This document shows, piece by piece, positions 33,165-44,390 of a stretch of 64,000 nt of DNA. The DNA lies in assembly GCF_023065955.2 (NCBI RefSeq), contig NW_026622874.1, forward strand, positions 83,660,917-83,724,916. Reading direction: 5' to 3'. A program made the position numbers and the translations under genes. Source of the DNA: Ursus arctos (lineage: Eukaryota > Chordata > Mammalia > Carnivora > Ursidae). The notes beneath the pieces are model-generated. The model had not been told where the DNA came from. It searched no databases and saw only the letters and a program-made list of their open reading frames with translations. Each line of letters begins with the position of its first letter. Within the stretch, counting starts at the first letter, position 1.

Positions 33165-33692
33165 TGTATCAGTTAGTTTTGCTGGGTAACAAAGCATCCC
33201 ACAACTTAGCAACTTGAGGGACCAGTCAGTTATTTTTTCTCATGATTCTCTGGGCTACTTGGGTGATTCTTCTGATGTGGGTCTATTCAGCTGATCTTGG
33301 TGGGGCTCTGTCAAGTGTCTTGGTCAGCCGGTGACTTCGCTGGTGCTTCATCAGTTGGCAGCCTGTTGGTTTGGCACTTTGTTTCTCTTCCATGGGTTCT
33401 CTTTTCCTCCAGCAGGCTGGCTTTGGCACATCCACACACTGGCCTAGGGTTCCAAGCACAGCAAGAGAGGGAAATCCCCAAAGCACAGGTGTTTTTCACG
33501 CCTTTATTTGTGTCACACTGGTTATGGCTAAGACCAGATTCAAGGGTGGAGAACAGGCCTCACCTGTTTAGAGGAGGAGCTACAAAGTCCTACTACAAAG
33601 ACGCATTCAGGGATGGAGGAGTTTGTGGCCATTTTGCATTCTGCCACACTGGCCCTCATCAGCTGTGCCAGCTGTCGTATTTGCCCTTCTGA
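33165..33692 (-). mobile_element. Old LTR (MLT1/ERVL-like)
   Basis: Antisense layout: 'ttagttttgctgggtaacaa', 'ctcatgattctctgggctac', 'accagattcaagggtggaga', 'tgtggccattttgcattctg', closing at 'ccacac'. The subfamily is not assigned. Confidence 0.5.
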
Positions 33693-34110
33693 ATCCACTC
33701 TGTTTTCTCCCTGAGAGATGGACCTGTAAGGACTGCATCAATTGGGATTCCCTTTACGCCCTGACTTCTGGTTGGGCCCAGCCAGAGGGACCAGTAGGAG
33801 ATTGGAAGGTGAGGGGAGAGCAGGCTGGATATTTATCATGGGCTCGTCTTAACTCTACCCTTTGACTGACAGTTGCTGCTCCTCTAAAGACAGTCTTCTC
33901 TACACAGTTATCTCCTTGGGTTCCAGGAGCTACTCTTTGCCCTTGTGCCTTTGCTCTTAATCACCCCCAGTTACTGCACTGTCCCCTATGGCTTCCCAGC
34001 AGCATGCCTGTATCTTCGTAAGTGGTCCTTTTATAAAACCTCCCTTATATTCTCTTGAGTTTGTTATCTGTTCCCTGCTGGGACCCCAGCTGATTTGTCC
34101 TTGCCTCCTT
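33693..34110. repeat. Unassigned LTR-like repeat
   Basis: 'cctgagagatggacctgtaa' and, near the end, 'tctgttccctgctgggaccc' look like a recurrent mammalian repeat that I cannot name. Confidence 0.35.
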
Positions 34111-34469
34111 CGCTTCTACTGTAGACAGGAGACATCTATAAATATGTCTGTCAACTTGGTGATAGTTGATCCCATGGGAAGATGGAAATCCCAGGGGAAG
34201 AGGTGGGCTTTCTTTCTGCATTCATAATCAGGGAAGGGTTCTGATTGGTTGGTCCTTTGTTGTTGGGAGAATGAACTCTTATCAGGCCTGGTTCATTTGA
34301 CATCCCTGTGGCTCAGAGAACAATGTCTGTTATAAGAAGAGGGGATGGGAAGCTTTGATGGGCTGACACAATCAAGAGCTACCACACCTTGTTATTATAA
34401 GCTAGCTTGATCACAATTATCAGCATAACCAAATAAGGTTGGCATAAAAGTAAACTATACATCGTGGGT

Positions 34470-35460
34470 CAACCATACTTCAGTTGAAAAAAGTAGACTA
34501 TAGTAAGCGATGAGTATAGATTAACATAATGCTAAATAAGATATTTAATGCTATTTAATTCTTGGTGTAGACATATTGGCTCAAATAGACTTTTTTTCTA
34601 ATGTGAAAGAAACAACCTAGGAATTAAAATAATAAAGTTTTGGTCAATATAACAAAATATAGGACAAGATAAAAGTAAGCCAGCAAGGAATCATGAATTC
34701 TGGAAAGTATAAATTAAGTTGGTAGAGGTGACAACAGATAATATCAGTTATCTAACAAATATAAATGGTTTGAAATTCTCTGCTAAAAGTTGAAGACTAT
34801 CAGATTGGATAGACAATGTACAATTCTAGGGAATGTGTAGGAGAAACTTAAAACATAGGTTAAAAATAAAATGGGCAAAGATATGCTGGAAAAACACACA
34901 TAAATGTAAAACATGGTCTTAGTAATACTATCAAAAGAAATAGAATTCAAACAAAAAGCATACGCAGGAGGAAGAGGAGGAAAAGCGTACTCTAATGCGT
35001 TACTGGTTAGTGTAAATTAGCATAATCCTTCTCAAGGGAAAATTACCAATATGTATCAAAAGCCTTAATGATTTCTTTGACCTAATAATTACTGAACCTA
35101 ATCCATTTTGACCTAAGAATTACAATTCTAGAAATTTTTTGCTGAGGAATTATTTAAGGGTATGCAAATTTACTTAGCTAAAGTGATATTCATTGCATCA
35201 GTATTCATACTAACAAAAATTTCGAAACTACCTAAATGACTGCCAGTTAGGGTTTATGTAAGTAAAACATATCCATATTTGGGTGCTGCACAGTGACTAA
35301 AATGTCACAATATCTGGGCAGCCTGCTGAAACCTGGAAATGTTCTATGTCTTGATTGGGATGGTGCCTATGCAGGTGTATACATTTTTCAAAACTCATGA
35401 AACTGTATGCTTAAAATCGATACTTTATTATATGCAAATGACACTTCAATAAAAAGCCAC
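34470..35460 (+). mobile_element. L1M/HAL1-type LINE fragment
   Basis: ORF2-like sense text 'ataaatggtttgaaattctc', 'gactatcagattggatagac' and 'ttaaaatcgatactttatta' is present near the 3' end. It is AT-rich and fully degenerate. Confidence 0.6.
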
Positions 35461-36810
35461 AGTAACTAAAATGTTATTGACATGGAAATATAGTCATGAG
35501 CTATTGGTGAAAGAAGCAAACAACAAAGCATTGTGTATGGTGTGATACATCAGAAAACATAAACATACACACACATGTAAAACCAAAAAGCCACATTTTC
35601 TCAACATATTTTGGTGGCCACTTGTCAGTTCTGCTCACTGTCTTATTACAGACTGTTTCCTGCAGAGCTCTGGAGATCACTTTGGGGTATTCTTTAACTG
35701 GTTTCTCCAGTCTTGCTTGATTTCGGTGCCACTTCACCTCCAGCGTGGACTCCGGCTTCCCACTTAATTCAGTTAAAATCAAATGTGAGTGATGACTTGA
35801 GTAGAACTGTAAGCAGTTTTAGTTGCTCCTGGCTGTGGGTAATCCTAAGGTCTTCCACCAGCTGGGAGCCAGCTTATCTGCAAATGAGAATCTTCAGATG
35901 CCCCTGGTAAGATGCTGGCCCCTGAGAAGCCTTGGTCAATTCACCTCTGGCCCCAGAGAAGGAGGGAAGTCCCCGCTCTGCCCATTTCCCACCTCCCCAC
36001 TGGGGGCAGTAAGACATCCTTGTTTTCAGAGAGAAGGCCCACCTCCTTCTATGGCATTGGCTGGTCTCCTTGACTCAGATAAAGCAACACAACTGTGTAC
36101 TGCACTCTTCTCAGAGCCTGGGTTGTTCAGTCTCATGTAACACCAACGAGAGACACCCCACAGCTCAGCTCTGATGATGCTCCGAGCCTATCTAGCTCCT
36201 TCCAGGAGGCAAAGCAGCAGTTAGGGTTCAGCATCCCTCTTGGCATCATGGTAAGATCTCACCATCACCTGGACCAAAAGAGACCCATCTGTATCTCTCA
36301 AGGATAAATAATGTCAAGTGTAATTCAGTCTAAACAGGACAGGCACGCAGTCTATCTGTCTGATCTATTACCTATCTCGATCTGAAAGCACATCCTTCTG
36401 AGGATACATCCTATTTACGTTATGTAACATTGCAGTCTCTAACTTCTGCATTCACAACAGAAGTGCTCAGTAATCCGAGTGTGTGTTACCAAATACCAAA
36501 GGAGCACCTTGCAGCAGGGCTTGGAGGTGCTCTGAGGGTTGGCTGGTCTAGCTCTGAGGCTAGGATGTCATTTAAATATCCAAAGAGCTGTTGTATAGAT
36601 TTTTTAAATATAGCTTCAAAGGACAGAGTCAGAACTGGGGACCATCTGTTCAGGCTAAAGAAGAGCTGCCCAAACCAACGGGTTGCTGTCTAAGGATATT
36701 AACTCCCCATCTCAGTAGAGCAGAGATCAGTTGCCCTGGATGATGTTTGGGTGATATCTGTACTAGACGTGGGTTTCTACCACACTGGTGACTCTTTTAC
36801 TGGTGGTGTT
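35461..36810. other. Unassigned intron sequence
   Basis: I see no gene. A possible L1-like patch occupies the first 100 bases. The later part is of mixed composition without a recognised repeat. Confidence 0.4.
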
Positions 36811-37114
36811 TGGTTGCGTGCAAAGGAAAACCCCCTTTGGTTAACTTTCTAAATAACTAAGTTAGAAAGGAATTTATTGGAAAAGCTATGATGTACTTAG
36901 AGAATTGGAAGAAAACTGGAACGATCAGGCCAGCTACATCTGATTTTGGTTCTTTTGTTGCTTTGGTTTTAAATTCACATTCCAGAAGAAGAGAGATTAT
37001 TTGGTCAAGTTCACGTTACCTAAGTAGCCCTTGGTTGGGTCTTTACAGTGTTCCTTCCAAGAGTAAACACAGTGTGGGTGGGATGGCTTTCAAAGGGAAA
37101 ATGAGGCATTGCTA

Positions 37115-37150
37115 CCAAAAAAAAAAAAAAAAGAAGAAGAAGAAGAAGCA
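37115..37150 (+). repeat. A-run passing into (GAA)n
   Basis: About 15 A are followed by several aga/aag triplets. Confidence 0.9.
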
Positions 37151-37190
37151 GAGAGGTTAGGCGGATCAAAACAACACACGGCCTCTACAA

Positions 37191-37274
37191 TTTCTAAATG
37201 CTGCTTTGCAGAGCATAGTTTCTAAATGCTGCTTCGCAGAGCATAGTTTCTAAATGCTGCTTTGCAGAATACAG
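37191..37274 (+). repeat. 28-bp tandem repeat, three copies
   Basis: The units occupy 37191-37218, 37219-37246 and 37247-37274. Each starts tttctaaatgctgctt. Copy 2 has one change (t to c) and copy 3 differs only in its last bases. Confidence 0.97.
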
Positions 37275-37289
37275 ATAGGTTGAGTGCTT

Positions 37290-37415
37290 AAGGATTATTT
37301 GGGGAGCCTGCTAAAACCAGACTTCACCTGAAAAAAACAACAGACAAGAGCCTGGAAATAGGTATTTTTAAGTCCTTTAGGTAATTCTGATGGGTCGCTG
37401 AGTTTGGAAACCAGT
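37290..37415 (+). mobile_element. MER5-like hAT element
   Basis: 'ttatttggggagcctgctaa' to 'gagtttggaaaccagtg' shows the MER5 layout with a degenerate centre. Confidence 0.6.
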
Positions 37416-37427
37416 GTAAGGCAATCG

Positions 37428-37623
37428 TATCATAGCTCTGAAGCCAGAGTAGTTGTGTTTGCATACCACCTCTGCCACCAACTAACCGGCTGGGTCATCT
37501 TGGGCTGGTGACCTGACTCTGCCTCAGTTTCCATCTGTAAATAGAGGATACAATGAAGGTCAACTGAGCTATTCCATGTTAAGGGCTTCGTGCCACGCCT
37601 GACACAGAACATGTGCTAATATT
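37428..37623 (-). repeat. MIR
   Basis: Antisense MIR features are 'ctctgaagccagagtagttg', 'tgcctcagtttccatctgta' and 'acgcctgacacagaacatgt'. Confidence 0.75.
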
Positions 37624-38337
37624 CTTACCACCGACAGTCCTTTCGAGTCTTAGTGAGTTTCAAAAGTCCAGGCATGCATCTTGCCTGCCACAAAATGGAA
37701 ATACGCAGTCGCCTCCCATGGGCTGGCTGGAGGGAGAGTCTGATACAGCGGTGGCAGTGTGATAAGATATGCTTCTTCTGGGCACTGTGGAGCGAGTGCC
37801 CTGCGATCCCTCGGCTCCTGTTGGCCGTGTGCCTGCTGAGGCTTGCGCAGTGCAGAAGCAGCGCGGAGAGGTCAGCAGGAATTGCTTCTCCATAACCCTT
37901 TGTGTCTCACTGTCATAAAGACACAGCACTTCATGCTGGGGAGGAAGAAGCAAATCCATGATGCGTGGCGTCCTGAGAACAGAAACCAACTGTTTCTCCT
38001 GTGCAGAAAGGGCAGGGCTGCCGTGATTTGAATGAGGTGCAGATGTCCCGGCTTATGAATTATTTTAGCTTCTCCTAGTTGGGGGCGGACCAGCCTCAGA
38101 GCCTGATAAAGGCCATTTCCCAGATATTTAGCCTGTGGAGCCTGTGGGCTTGGGGGAAGCAGAGAAATCAAAAGGCAGATGACCCTGGAGAGAGGCAGCC
38201 TGCAGGGATGTGAAAGGCGCAGGTCCCAGAGTCAAAAGACCTCATTTCTAGTCTTCCTACTGTCTCTAACTTTTTCCCGATGGCTCCCCCTACCTCCAGT
38301 GGCCTGGAATTCTAGGATTTCTAAATGCAGTATTTTA
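37624..38337. other. Unassigned intron sequence
   Basis: This relatively GC-rich stretch has no identified repeat and no gene evidence. Confidence 0.4.
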
Positions 38338-38465
38338 ATTTTTATTGTTTTACGTTTTTTGTTTGTTTGGTGATCTCTATACCCTCTACACTCTACGTGA
38401 GGCTCGAACTCACAATCCCGGGGTCAAGAGTCGCATGCTGTTCTGACTGAGCCAGCCAGGTGCCC
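38338..38465 (-). mobile_element. Short-type Can-SINE
   Basis: 'aggctcgaactcacaatccc' and 'ctgagccagccaggtgccc' define it. A weak duplication (cagtattttaa / cggtatttttaa) flanks it. Confidence 0.88.
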
Positions 38466-38497
38466 TTCAACACGGTATTTTTAAAATGTAGTAACAT

Positions 38498-38718
38498 CCA
38501 AGAGCCAGCATTCATAGATATAATTCTGTTCTAAGCACTTTACATAGAATAAGTCTTTATTTTTCCTCACACTCTAGATAATCCCATTGCTATCACCGAT
38601 GAGGGAACTGGGGCACTCAGAGACTAAGTGACTTGCCCCAGGTCACATGAGTAGTGAGTGGTAGAGCCAGGAGTCAAACCCAGGCAGTCTGGCCCCCAGA
38701 GCCATGTCCTTACTCAGT
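38498..38718 (+). repeat. MIR, nearly full length
   Basis: Sense MIR is read from 'gttctaagcactttacatag' through 'gtgacttgccccaggtcaca' to 'caaacccaggcagtctggcc'. Confidence 0.85.
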
Positions 38719-39253
38719 ACCTCAAACTGCCTCATAACCTCAGCCCTGTCCACCTGGACAGATCTCACAGAAGCAGCCAACCCTCTTCTCCGAGAAGTGC
38801 CTTTCTAGATATGCACCCCCCCTCAAGCTCTGGGACCCTAGATAGAGCCTTGGCCCTATTTGGTTCGTATGCATGTGGTGGACATCTGTCCCAAGCTGGA
38901 CCTGTCAGATGCTCTCTTTAGGGATTTAGAATTTGGAATTAAAGGTGCTGGTTTTAGTCTGCAGGGAACACATGGCTTTTGAAAACTGTTCATGGTGCAT
39001 GAAAAGTGTCCACCTTTAATGAATTCCCACACAGCAAACATTTCCCTGGAACCAGAGGCCCTTCTGGGTTCCCTTCCACTTCCCCCACCCCCAGCCCCTT
39101 CCATCAGATCAGCGACCCAGGCCAGCAGTAGTTTGCTGGCTTTTTTTTTTTCCCCATTGAACTATTTGTTGTCATTTTATTTTGTTTTATTTCATTTCGT
39201 TATATTTCAGAAAGAACACTTAACATAAGATCTACCCTTTTAACACAGTTTTT

Positions 39254-39464
39254 AAAAAAAGATTTAATTAATTAATTAATTTAGAGGGGAGAGAGAGAGA
39301 GAGAGTGCATGAGCCCGGGGAGGGGCAGAGGGAGAGAAAATCCCAAGCCGACTCCGCACTAAGCACAGAGCCCGACACGGGGCTTGATCTCATGACCCTG
39401 AGATCATGACCTGAGCCTAAACTAGAGTTGGATACTCAGCCGACTGTGCCCCCCCAGGTGCCCC
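39254..39464 (-). mobile_element. Can-SINE in old L1
   Basis: The antisense SINE has 'gatcatgacctgagcctaaa'. The imperfect TSD is cttttaacacagtttt on the left and ctcttaacacactttt on the right. Confidence 0.93.
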
Positions 39465-39480
39465 CTCTTAACACACTTTT

Positions 39481-40482
39481 GGTTTTATTTTATTTTTTTT
39501 ATTTTTTAATGATTTTTTTATTATATTATGTTAGTCACCATACAGTACATCCCCGGTTTCCAATGTAAGGCTCGATGATTCATTAGTTGTGTATAACACC
39601 CAGTGCACCATGCAATACGTGCCCTCCTTACTACCCATCACCGGTCTATCCCATTCCCCCACCCCCCTCCCCTCTGAAGTCCTCAGTTTGTTTCTCATAG
39701 TCCATAGTCTCTCATGTTTCATTCCCCCTTCTGATTACCCCCCCTTTCTTTATCCCTCTCTTCCCCTACCGATCATCCTAGTTCTTATGTTCCATAGATG
39801 AGAGAAATCATATGATAGTTGTCTTTCTCTGCTTGACTTATTTCACTTAGCATTATCTCCTCCAGTGCTGTCCATGTTGTAGCAAATGTTGAGAACTCGT
39901 TCTTTCTGATAGCTGAGTAATATTCCATCGTATATATGGACCACAACTTCTTAATCCAGTCATCTGTTGAAGGGCATCTCGGCTCCTTCCACAATTTAGC
40001 TATTGTGGACAATGCTGCTATGAACATTGGGGTGCATATGGCCCTTCTCTTCACTACGTCTGTATCTTTGGGGTAAATACCCAGTAGTGCAATGGCTGGG
40101 TCATAGGGTAGCTCAATTTTTAACTTTTTAAGGGACCTCCACACTGTTTTCCAGAGTGGCTGTACCAACTTGCATTCCCACCAACAATGTAGGAGGGATC
40201 CCCTTTCTCCACATCCTCTCCAACAATTGTTGTTTCTTGCCTTGTCTATTTTTGCCATTCTAACTGGCGTAAGGTGGTATCTTAGTGTGGTTTTGATTTG
40301 AATTTCCTTGATGGCTAATGATTTTGAACATTTTTTCATGTGTCTGTTAGCCATTTGTATGTCTTCATTGGAAAAGTGTCTGTTCATATCTTCTGCCCAT
40401 TTTTTGATTTGTTTATTTGTTTCTCGTGTATTGAGTTTGAGAAGTTCTTTGTAGATCTTGGATACCAGTCCTTTATCTGTAG
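39481..40482 (-). mobile_element. Young 5'-truncated carnivore L1
   Basis: About 1 kb of L1 comprises a T-rich tail at the left, the 3' UTR and the end of ORF2. The perfect 15-bp TSD tcttaacacactttt occurs at 39466-39480 and 40483-40497. Its left TSD copy coincides with the right TSD of the SINE beside it. Confidence 0.95.
39785..40387 (-). pseudogene. L1 ORF2 C-terminal fragment (200 residues, uninterrupted)
   Basis: The minus-strand frame reads [20 protein letters not shown] and later [50 protein letters not shown] and [18 protein letters not shown]. This is the C-terminal, Cys-rich end of LINE-1 ORF2p, downstream of the reverse transcriptase domain, which is absent here. The 200-residue frame has no stop or frameshift, so the insertion is recent. 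The N-terminal endonuclease and reverse transcriptase were lost by 5' truncation at integration, so it cannot encode a working protein. Confidence 0.95.
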
Positions 40483-41013
40483 TCTTAACACACTTTTAAG
40501 AGCACAATACAGTACTGTTGACTATAGGCCCAATATTGTGCAGATCTCTGGAGCTTACTCATATGGTTTAACTGAGACTTGATGCCCATCGATTGGTAAC
40601 TCCCCCTTTCCCCTTCTCTCTAGCATCTGGCAAGCACCATTCTAATCTTTGATTCTGTGAGTTTGACTGTTTTAGAGAGCTCATCTAAGTAGAATTACGC
40701 AGTATTTGTCTGGCTTCGTTCATTGATATCATGTCCTCACAGTTCACCCATGCCCCATATGGCAGTGTTTCCTCCTTTTGGAAAGCCCGAATAATATTCC
40801 ATTGCATGTATACACCACATTGTCTCTATTCATCCAGCTGTTGATGGGCATGTAGGCTGTTTCCACATCTTGGCTATTGTGAATAATGCTGCAGTGAACA
40901 TAGGGTGCAGATATCTCTTCGAGTTCCTGATTTCATTTCTTTTGGATAAATATCCAGAAGTGGGACTGCTGGCCCATGTGTTAGGTCTATTTTCTATTTT
41001 TTGAGGACCCTCC

Positions 41014-41255
41014 AAATGGACTAAGGACCTGAATAGACATTTCTCCAGAGACCTACAAATGGCCAACAAGTACATGAAAAAATAAAATGCTCAACATCAC
41101 TCATGGTCAAGAAACCCTGTCAGGGTTGCTCTTACCAAAAACAAACCCAAAAGACAACATGTGTTGGTGAGGGTGTGGAGAAATAGGAGCCCTCACACAC
41201 TGTTGGTGGGATGCAAAATGGTGTGACAGCTGTGGAAAACGGTGGGCTGTCTTCT
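41014..41255 (+). mobile_element. Inverted 5' segment of the old L1
   Basis: Sense ORF2 text 'ctaaggacctgaatagacat', 'aaatggccaacaagtacatg' and 'gtgtggagaaataggagccc' is present. In an intact L1 it lies directly upstream of the segment ending at 41013, which is here in the opposite orientation. Confidence 0.85.
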
Positions 41256-42392
41256 GAAGTCTGTACAGATAGAATTTTCCAGTAGGCCCTCTCTTTCCTT
41301 TCTCCTCTGCTTTCCTCAGTGTTTTCTTTGTGGCCCACATGACTTTGGAAGGATGCATCTCATTCCATTTATCAGGATTTCCAACTTCAAAGCCAGCGGG
41401 GGGCCTGGCAGATAAGTAAATGAGTCGAGTGTGTGATACAGGGAGTGTCCATCTGGTGTGTGTGCGCTCCGTCTGGAAGGAGAAGCCTTTACCCATCTCC
41501 AGTTTTTGAGGGTTTTGTTTTTTTTGTTTTTGAAATTCCTGCTTTTTAAAAGACCAAGGTCCAGATTTTTTCATTTTTCAAGACAAGTCTGAATCTCCTA
41601 AATTTAGATGTTGACAGATAACCGGAGAATAACAAGTGCGGTGTATTTTAAGCACATTTTTGGGACTGGGCTCATGCTGTGCACCACCAGTTAAAACCTC
41701 TACATTTGTAGGTCGGAACTGTCCATGGAGGGTCTCTCCCACCCTCCTTCTAAAGGGAGAAGAGAAAATGTGAATTTAGTCAAATGAGCCTTCTTTGGGA
41801 AATATGGGGGGCACTGCAGTCCAAGGCGGAGAGCCTTAAAAATATGCAGAGGTCCCTTGACCCTGGCGCCTGGGTGGAGCTTTCAGTTGGCTAGGACACC
41901 CCACTTGCTTTAACTCTGGACCCTGCCCCGGAGGGAAGCAGCTGCTGCCAATGCCCTCTGCCGTTCTAGCACTTTCTAAGTCCAGTGCGATCAGCCAGGG
42001 CTCTGGCAGCCCATTGCCTCTCCCAAAGGCTTTGAGAGGGGGTCATTCATCATTCTGCATAACTATCAGGTGCCTCTGCTGTCAGGGGCTGCATAGACAC
42101 CTCTGAGGACTCCCCTTGGCTTCTTGTGTTTGGTCAGCTACCCTCATCATCAGATCTTGCTATTCTAATTCTGCTGAACTGGGAGAACCAGGCCAGTTCA
42201 ACTTTCACCTTTTCCAGATATTGAAAAACATTTGAAGAGTTTTGGGCATTTACTCAGCACCTTCCCCTGATTTCTGGGCTGAAATGGATTCTTCTATTTT
42301 TAAACATTTGGAGGGGGGCATTTTTAATGGTAGTTTGGGAGTGAGGGCAGAGTGAAATGTTCAGGCTCAGGTTTGTGGTCTTGCACGTTCAA
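41256..42392. other. Unassigned intron sequence
   Basis: There is no gene. A Can-SINE-like string 'ggcgcctgggtgg' occurs at about 41865 without the rest of a SINE. Confidence 0.4.
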
Positions 42393-42850
42393 GAGTATGG
42401 ACTCTGGGGGCCTGGGTGCTCAGTCGGTTAAGCTTCCGACTCTTGGACTCTTGGTTTCAGCTCAGGTCACAATCTCAGGATCCTGGGGTCGAGCCCCTCC
42501 TCAGGCTCTGTGCTCAGCAGGGCGTCAGCTTGAGATTCTCCCTCTCCCTCTCCCCTCCTGCTCATGCTCTCTCTCTCTTTCAAATCAATCAATCAATCAA
42601 TCAATCTTTTTAAAGAAAAGGAGCGTGGACTCTGGAGCCGGCCTGCCTGGGTTCAAAGCTTAGTTTTGCTACTTACTAGCTGTGTGACTTTGGATAAGTG
42701 ACTTAGTCTGGCTGTGCCCCTGTTTCTACATTTTCAGGATGAGGATGGTAATGTGCCTACTTCCTGTTGTATTAAACAAGTTGTGAGTATTAAATAAGGT
42801 AATGTATGCAAAAAGCTTAACAGTGCCTGGCATATTATGTAAGTGCTTGA
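42393..42850 (-). repeat. MIR split near its edge by a Can-SINE
   Basis: Antisense MIR 'gcctgcctgggttcaaagct', 'ctagctgtgtgactttggat' and 'cagtgcctggcatattatgt' is read after the SINE. The first bases survive to its left. Confidence 0.85.
42408..42620 (+). mobile_element. Can-SINE with (AATC)n tail
   Basis: The sense SINE has a slightly shortened head and an aatc tetranucleotide tail at about 42583-42605. A 15-bp TSD occurs at 42393-42407 (gagtatggactctgg) and 42621-42635 (gagcgtggactctgg), with one mismatch. Confidence 0.94.
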
Positions 42851-43090
42851 CTCAGAATCTTGGACCCGATTTTGCTTTCCATCCTGGCTTTGCGGTCCGG
42901 GCTCTGCTCCTTAATTCTGCGCCTCAGCCCTTCCTCATGCAACTTTCTTTCTTTGTTCTTCTCTACCCTTCAGCTGTGATTTTCCAGAATCCTGCTGAGC
43001 AATGGTCCATTCTTGGGACCTCTTCTGTGTTCCTAGACTTCCCTGCCTGCCTGTTCTCTCCATTGTCAGCTCCTGTTGCACCTCCTGGCT

Positions 43091-43312
43091 AGTATTTATA
43101 GCTAACATTTATATAATGCCTATCCTATGCCAGGCGCTGTTCTAAGTGATTTCTATGCAGGAACTCATTGAAACCTCACCCATGAGAAAGATCCTCTTTC
43201 TGTGCCCATCCTATAGAGAAGTTAGCTGACTTGCCAGGTCACATGACTAATAAGACGCTGAGTCTGAACTTGAACTTGGTCTGGCTCTTGGGCCTGCTCT
43301 CACCCAGCACAA
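43091..43312 (+). repeat. MIR
   Basis: Sense MIR features are 'atagctaacatttatataat', 'atgccaggcgctgttctaag' and 'gacttgccaggtcacatgac'. Confidence 0.85.
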
Positions 43313-43329
43313 TATGCTGCCACCCACTC

Positions 43330-44190
43330 CTCTCCATCCCCAGAGACAGGACCTCAGCCTAGGCTCCATTCACCTTCCCTGGACCAGTACCTTCTTGTTC
43401 TGAGTCCCTGATTCCTCTCTGTCCCACCAGCCTGTCACCTCCACATTGCAGGGGAGTCGTCTTTCCAAAAACCAGATGTGACCCTGTCATTGTCCTTGCT
43501 GGAAACGTATCGGTGGCTTCCAGCTGTTCTTGGGGCAAAGCTGATGCTCCGATGTGGCTGCTAAGCAGGGTTGCCACATGTCTCTCTTCCTCTGCCCCTC
43601 TGGCCCATACACAGACCTGCTTCATCTGTTGCATTGGAATCCCAAAGGGGTAGTGCCCCTGTTATTCCTGTCATTCTCACAGAGTCCCCTTCGGAAGAGG
43701 AATTGTAGGGTCACCCTACTCAGAAGGCCCTCCATGCTGTGCCCTGTTGTCCCTCCAGCCCTTTGCTGACCACGCCCTTGCTCGCCCCCGAGCTTCCTCC
43801 TTGCAGCCTCTGGTCCTCCCTGCTCCCCCACGCTAGGTGGTTGCACTTGCTGCTCCTGTGCTGGGCTCCTCTCTCTTTCCTTCCCCCAAGCTCAGTGAGG
43901 CTCTGTCCTGGTTGTGTATCTCAATCATCTGCGGAGCTGTAGAACCCAATAGAACTCAGAATCTCTGATTGATTCAAAACCTCCCAATTGACTTTACTGT
44001 GCATCCAGGATTAAGAACCCTGGTTGACTTGAAACTCATCTTCCAGGCCACAGCTCAAGCATCGCCTCCTCAGGGAAGCCCTCCCTGACCTACCTGACCA
44101 GGTCAGTTCCCCCTATTTTTTTACTCTTAGAGCACCATGTACCTCTCCTTGCTGTCACACATCACAGGGTGACTTCACATTTACTTACAT
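43330..44190 (+). repeat. L2 LINE split by a MER5-like element
   Basis: Sense L2 text occurs at 43400-43800 and resumes at about 44030 with 'cacagctcaagcatcgcctc' and 'agggaagccctccctgacct'. The interruption is the element at 43912-44026. Confidence 0.6.
43912..44026 (+). mobile_element. MER5-like hAT element in L2
   Basis: 'tcaatcatctgcggagctgt', 'actcagaatctctgattgat' and 'tgcatccaggattaagaacc' follow the MER5 order. Confidence 0.65.
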
Positions 44191-44191
44191 G

Positions 44192-44390
44192 GTGACAAAG
44201 AGCCCAGATTTGGCATCCAAATCACTAGCTGTGTGACCTTGGGCCAGTGACTTAACGTCTCTGTGCTTCACTTTTCTCCCCAGTAAAATGGGGATACTAA
44301 TAAACCTATTTCACATGATCAGTGAGGGTCAGGTGTGTTAATTATATGTAAAGTTCTTAGGACAGTACCTGGCATATGTTAGCTCTTACT
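44192..44390 (-). repeat. MIR
   Basis: Antisense MIR is seen at 'ctagctgtgtgaccttgggc', 'cccagtaaaatggggatact' and 'gtacctggcatatgttagct'. Confidence 0.85.

Larger units (their letters stand above)
39140..41013 (-). mobile_element. Old L1M 3' end hosting a SINE and a young L1
   Basis: Antisense L1M 3' UTR is read at about 39140-39253 ('gaacacttaacataagatct'). It resumes at 40483 with 'aagagcacaatacagtactg' and continues to 'tatttttgaggaccctc'-type text near 41010. The gap is filled by the Can-SINE 39254-39464 and the L1 39481-40482. Confidence 0.8.

Noticed and set aside
37191..37274. Three direct repeats considered as a CRISPR-like array
   Set aside because: The units are head to tail without spacers and the genome is mammalian.
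41860..41900. 'ggcgcctgggtgg' string as a possible SINE
   Set aside because: Only the first few bases match; no SINE body or tail follows.
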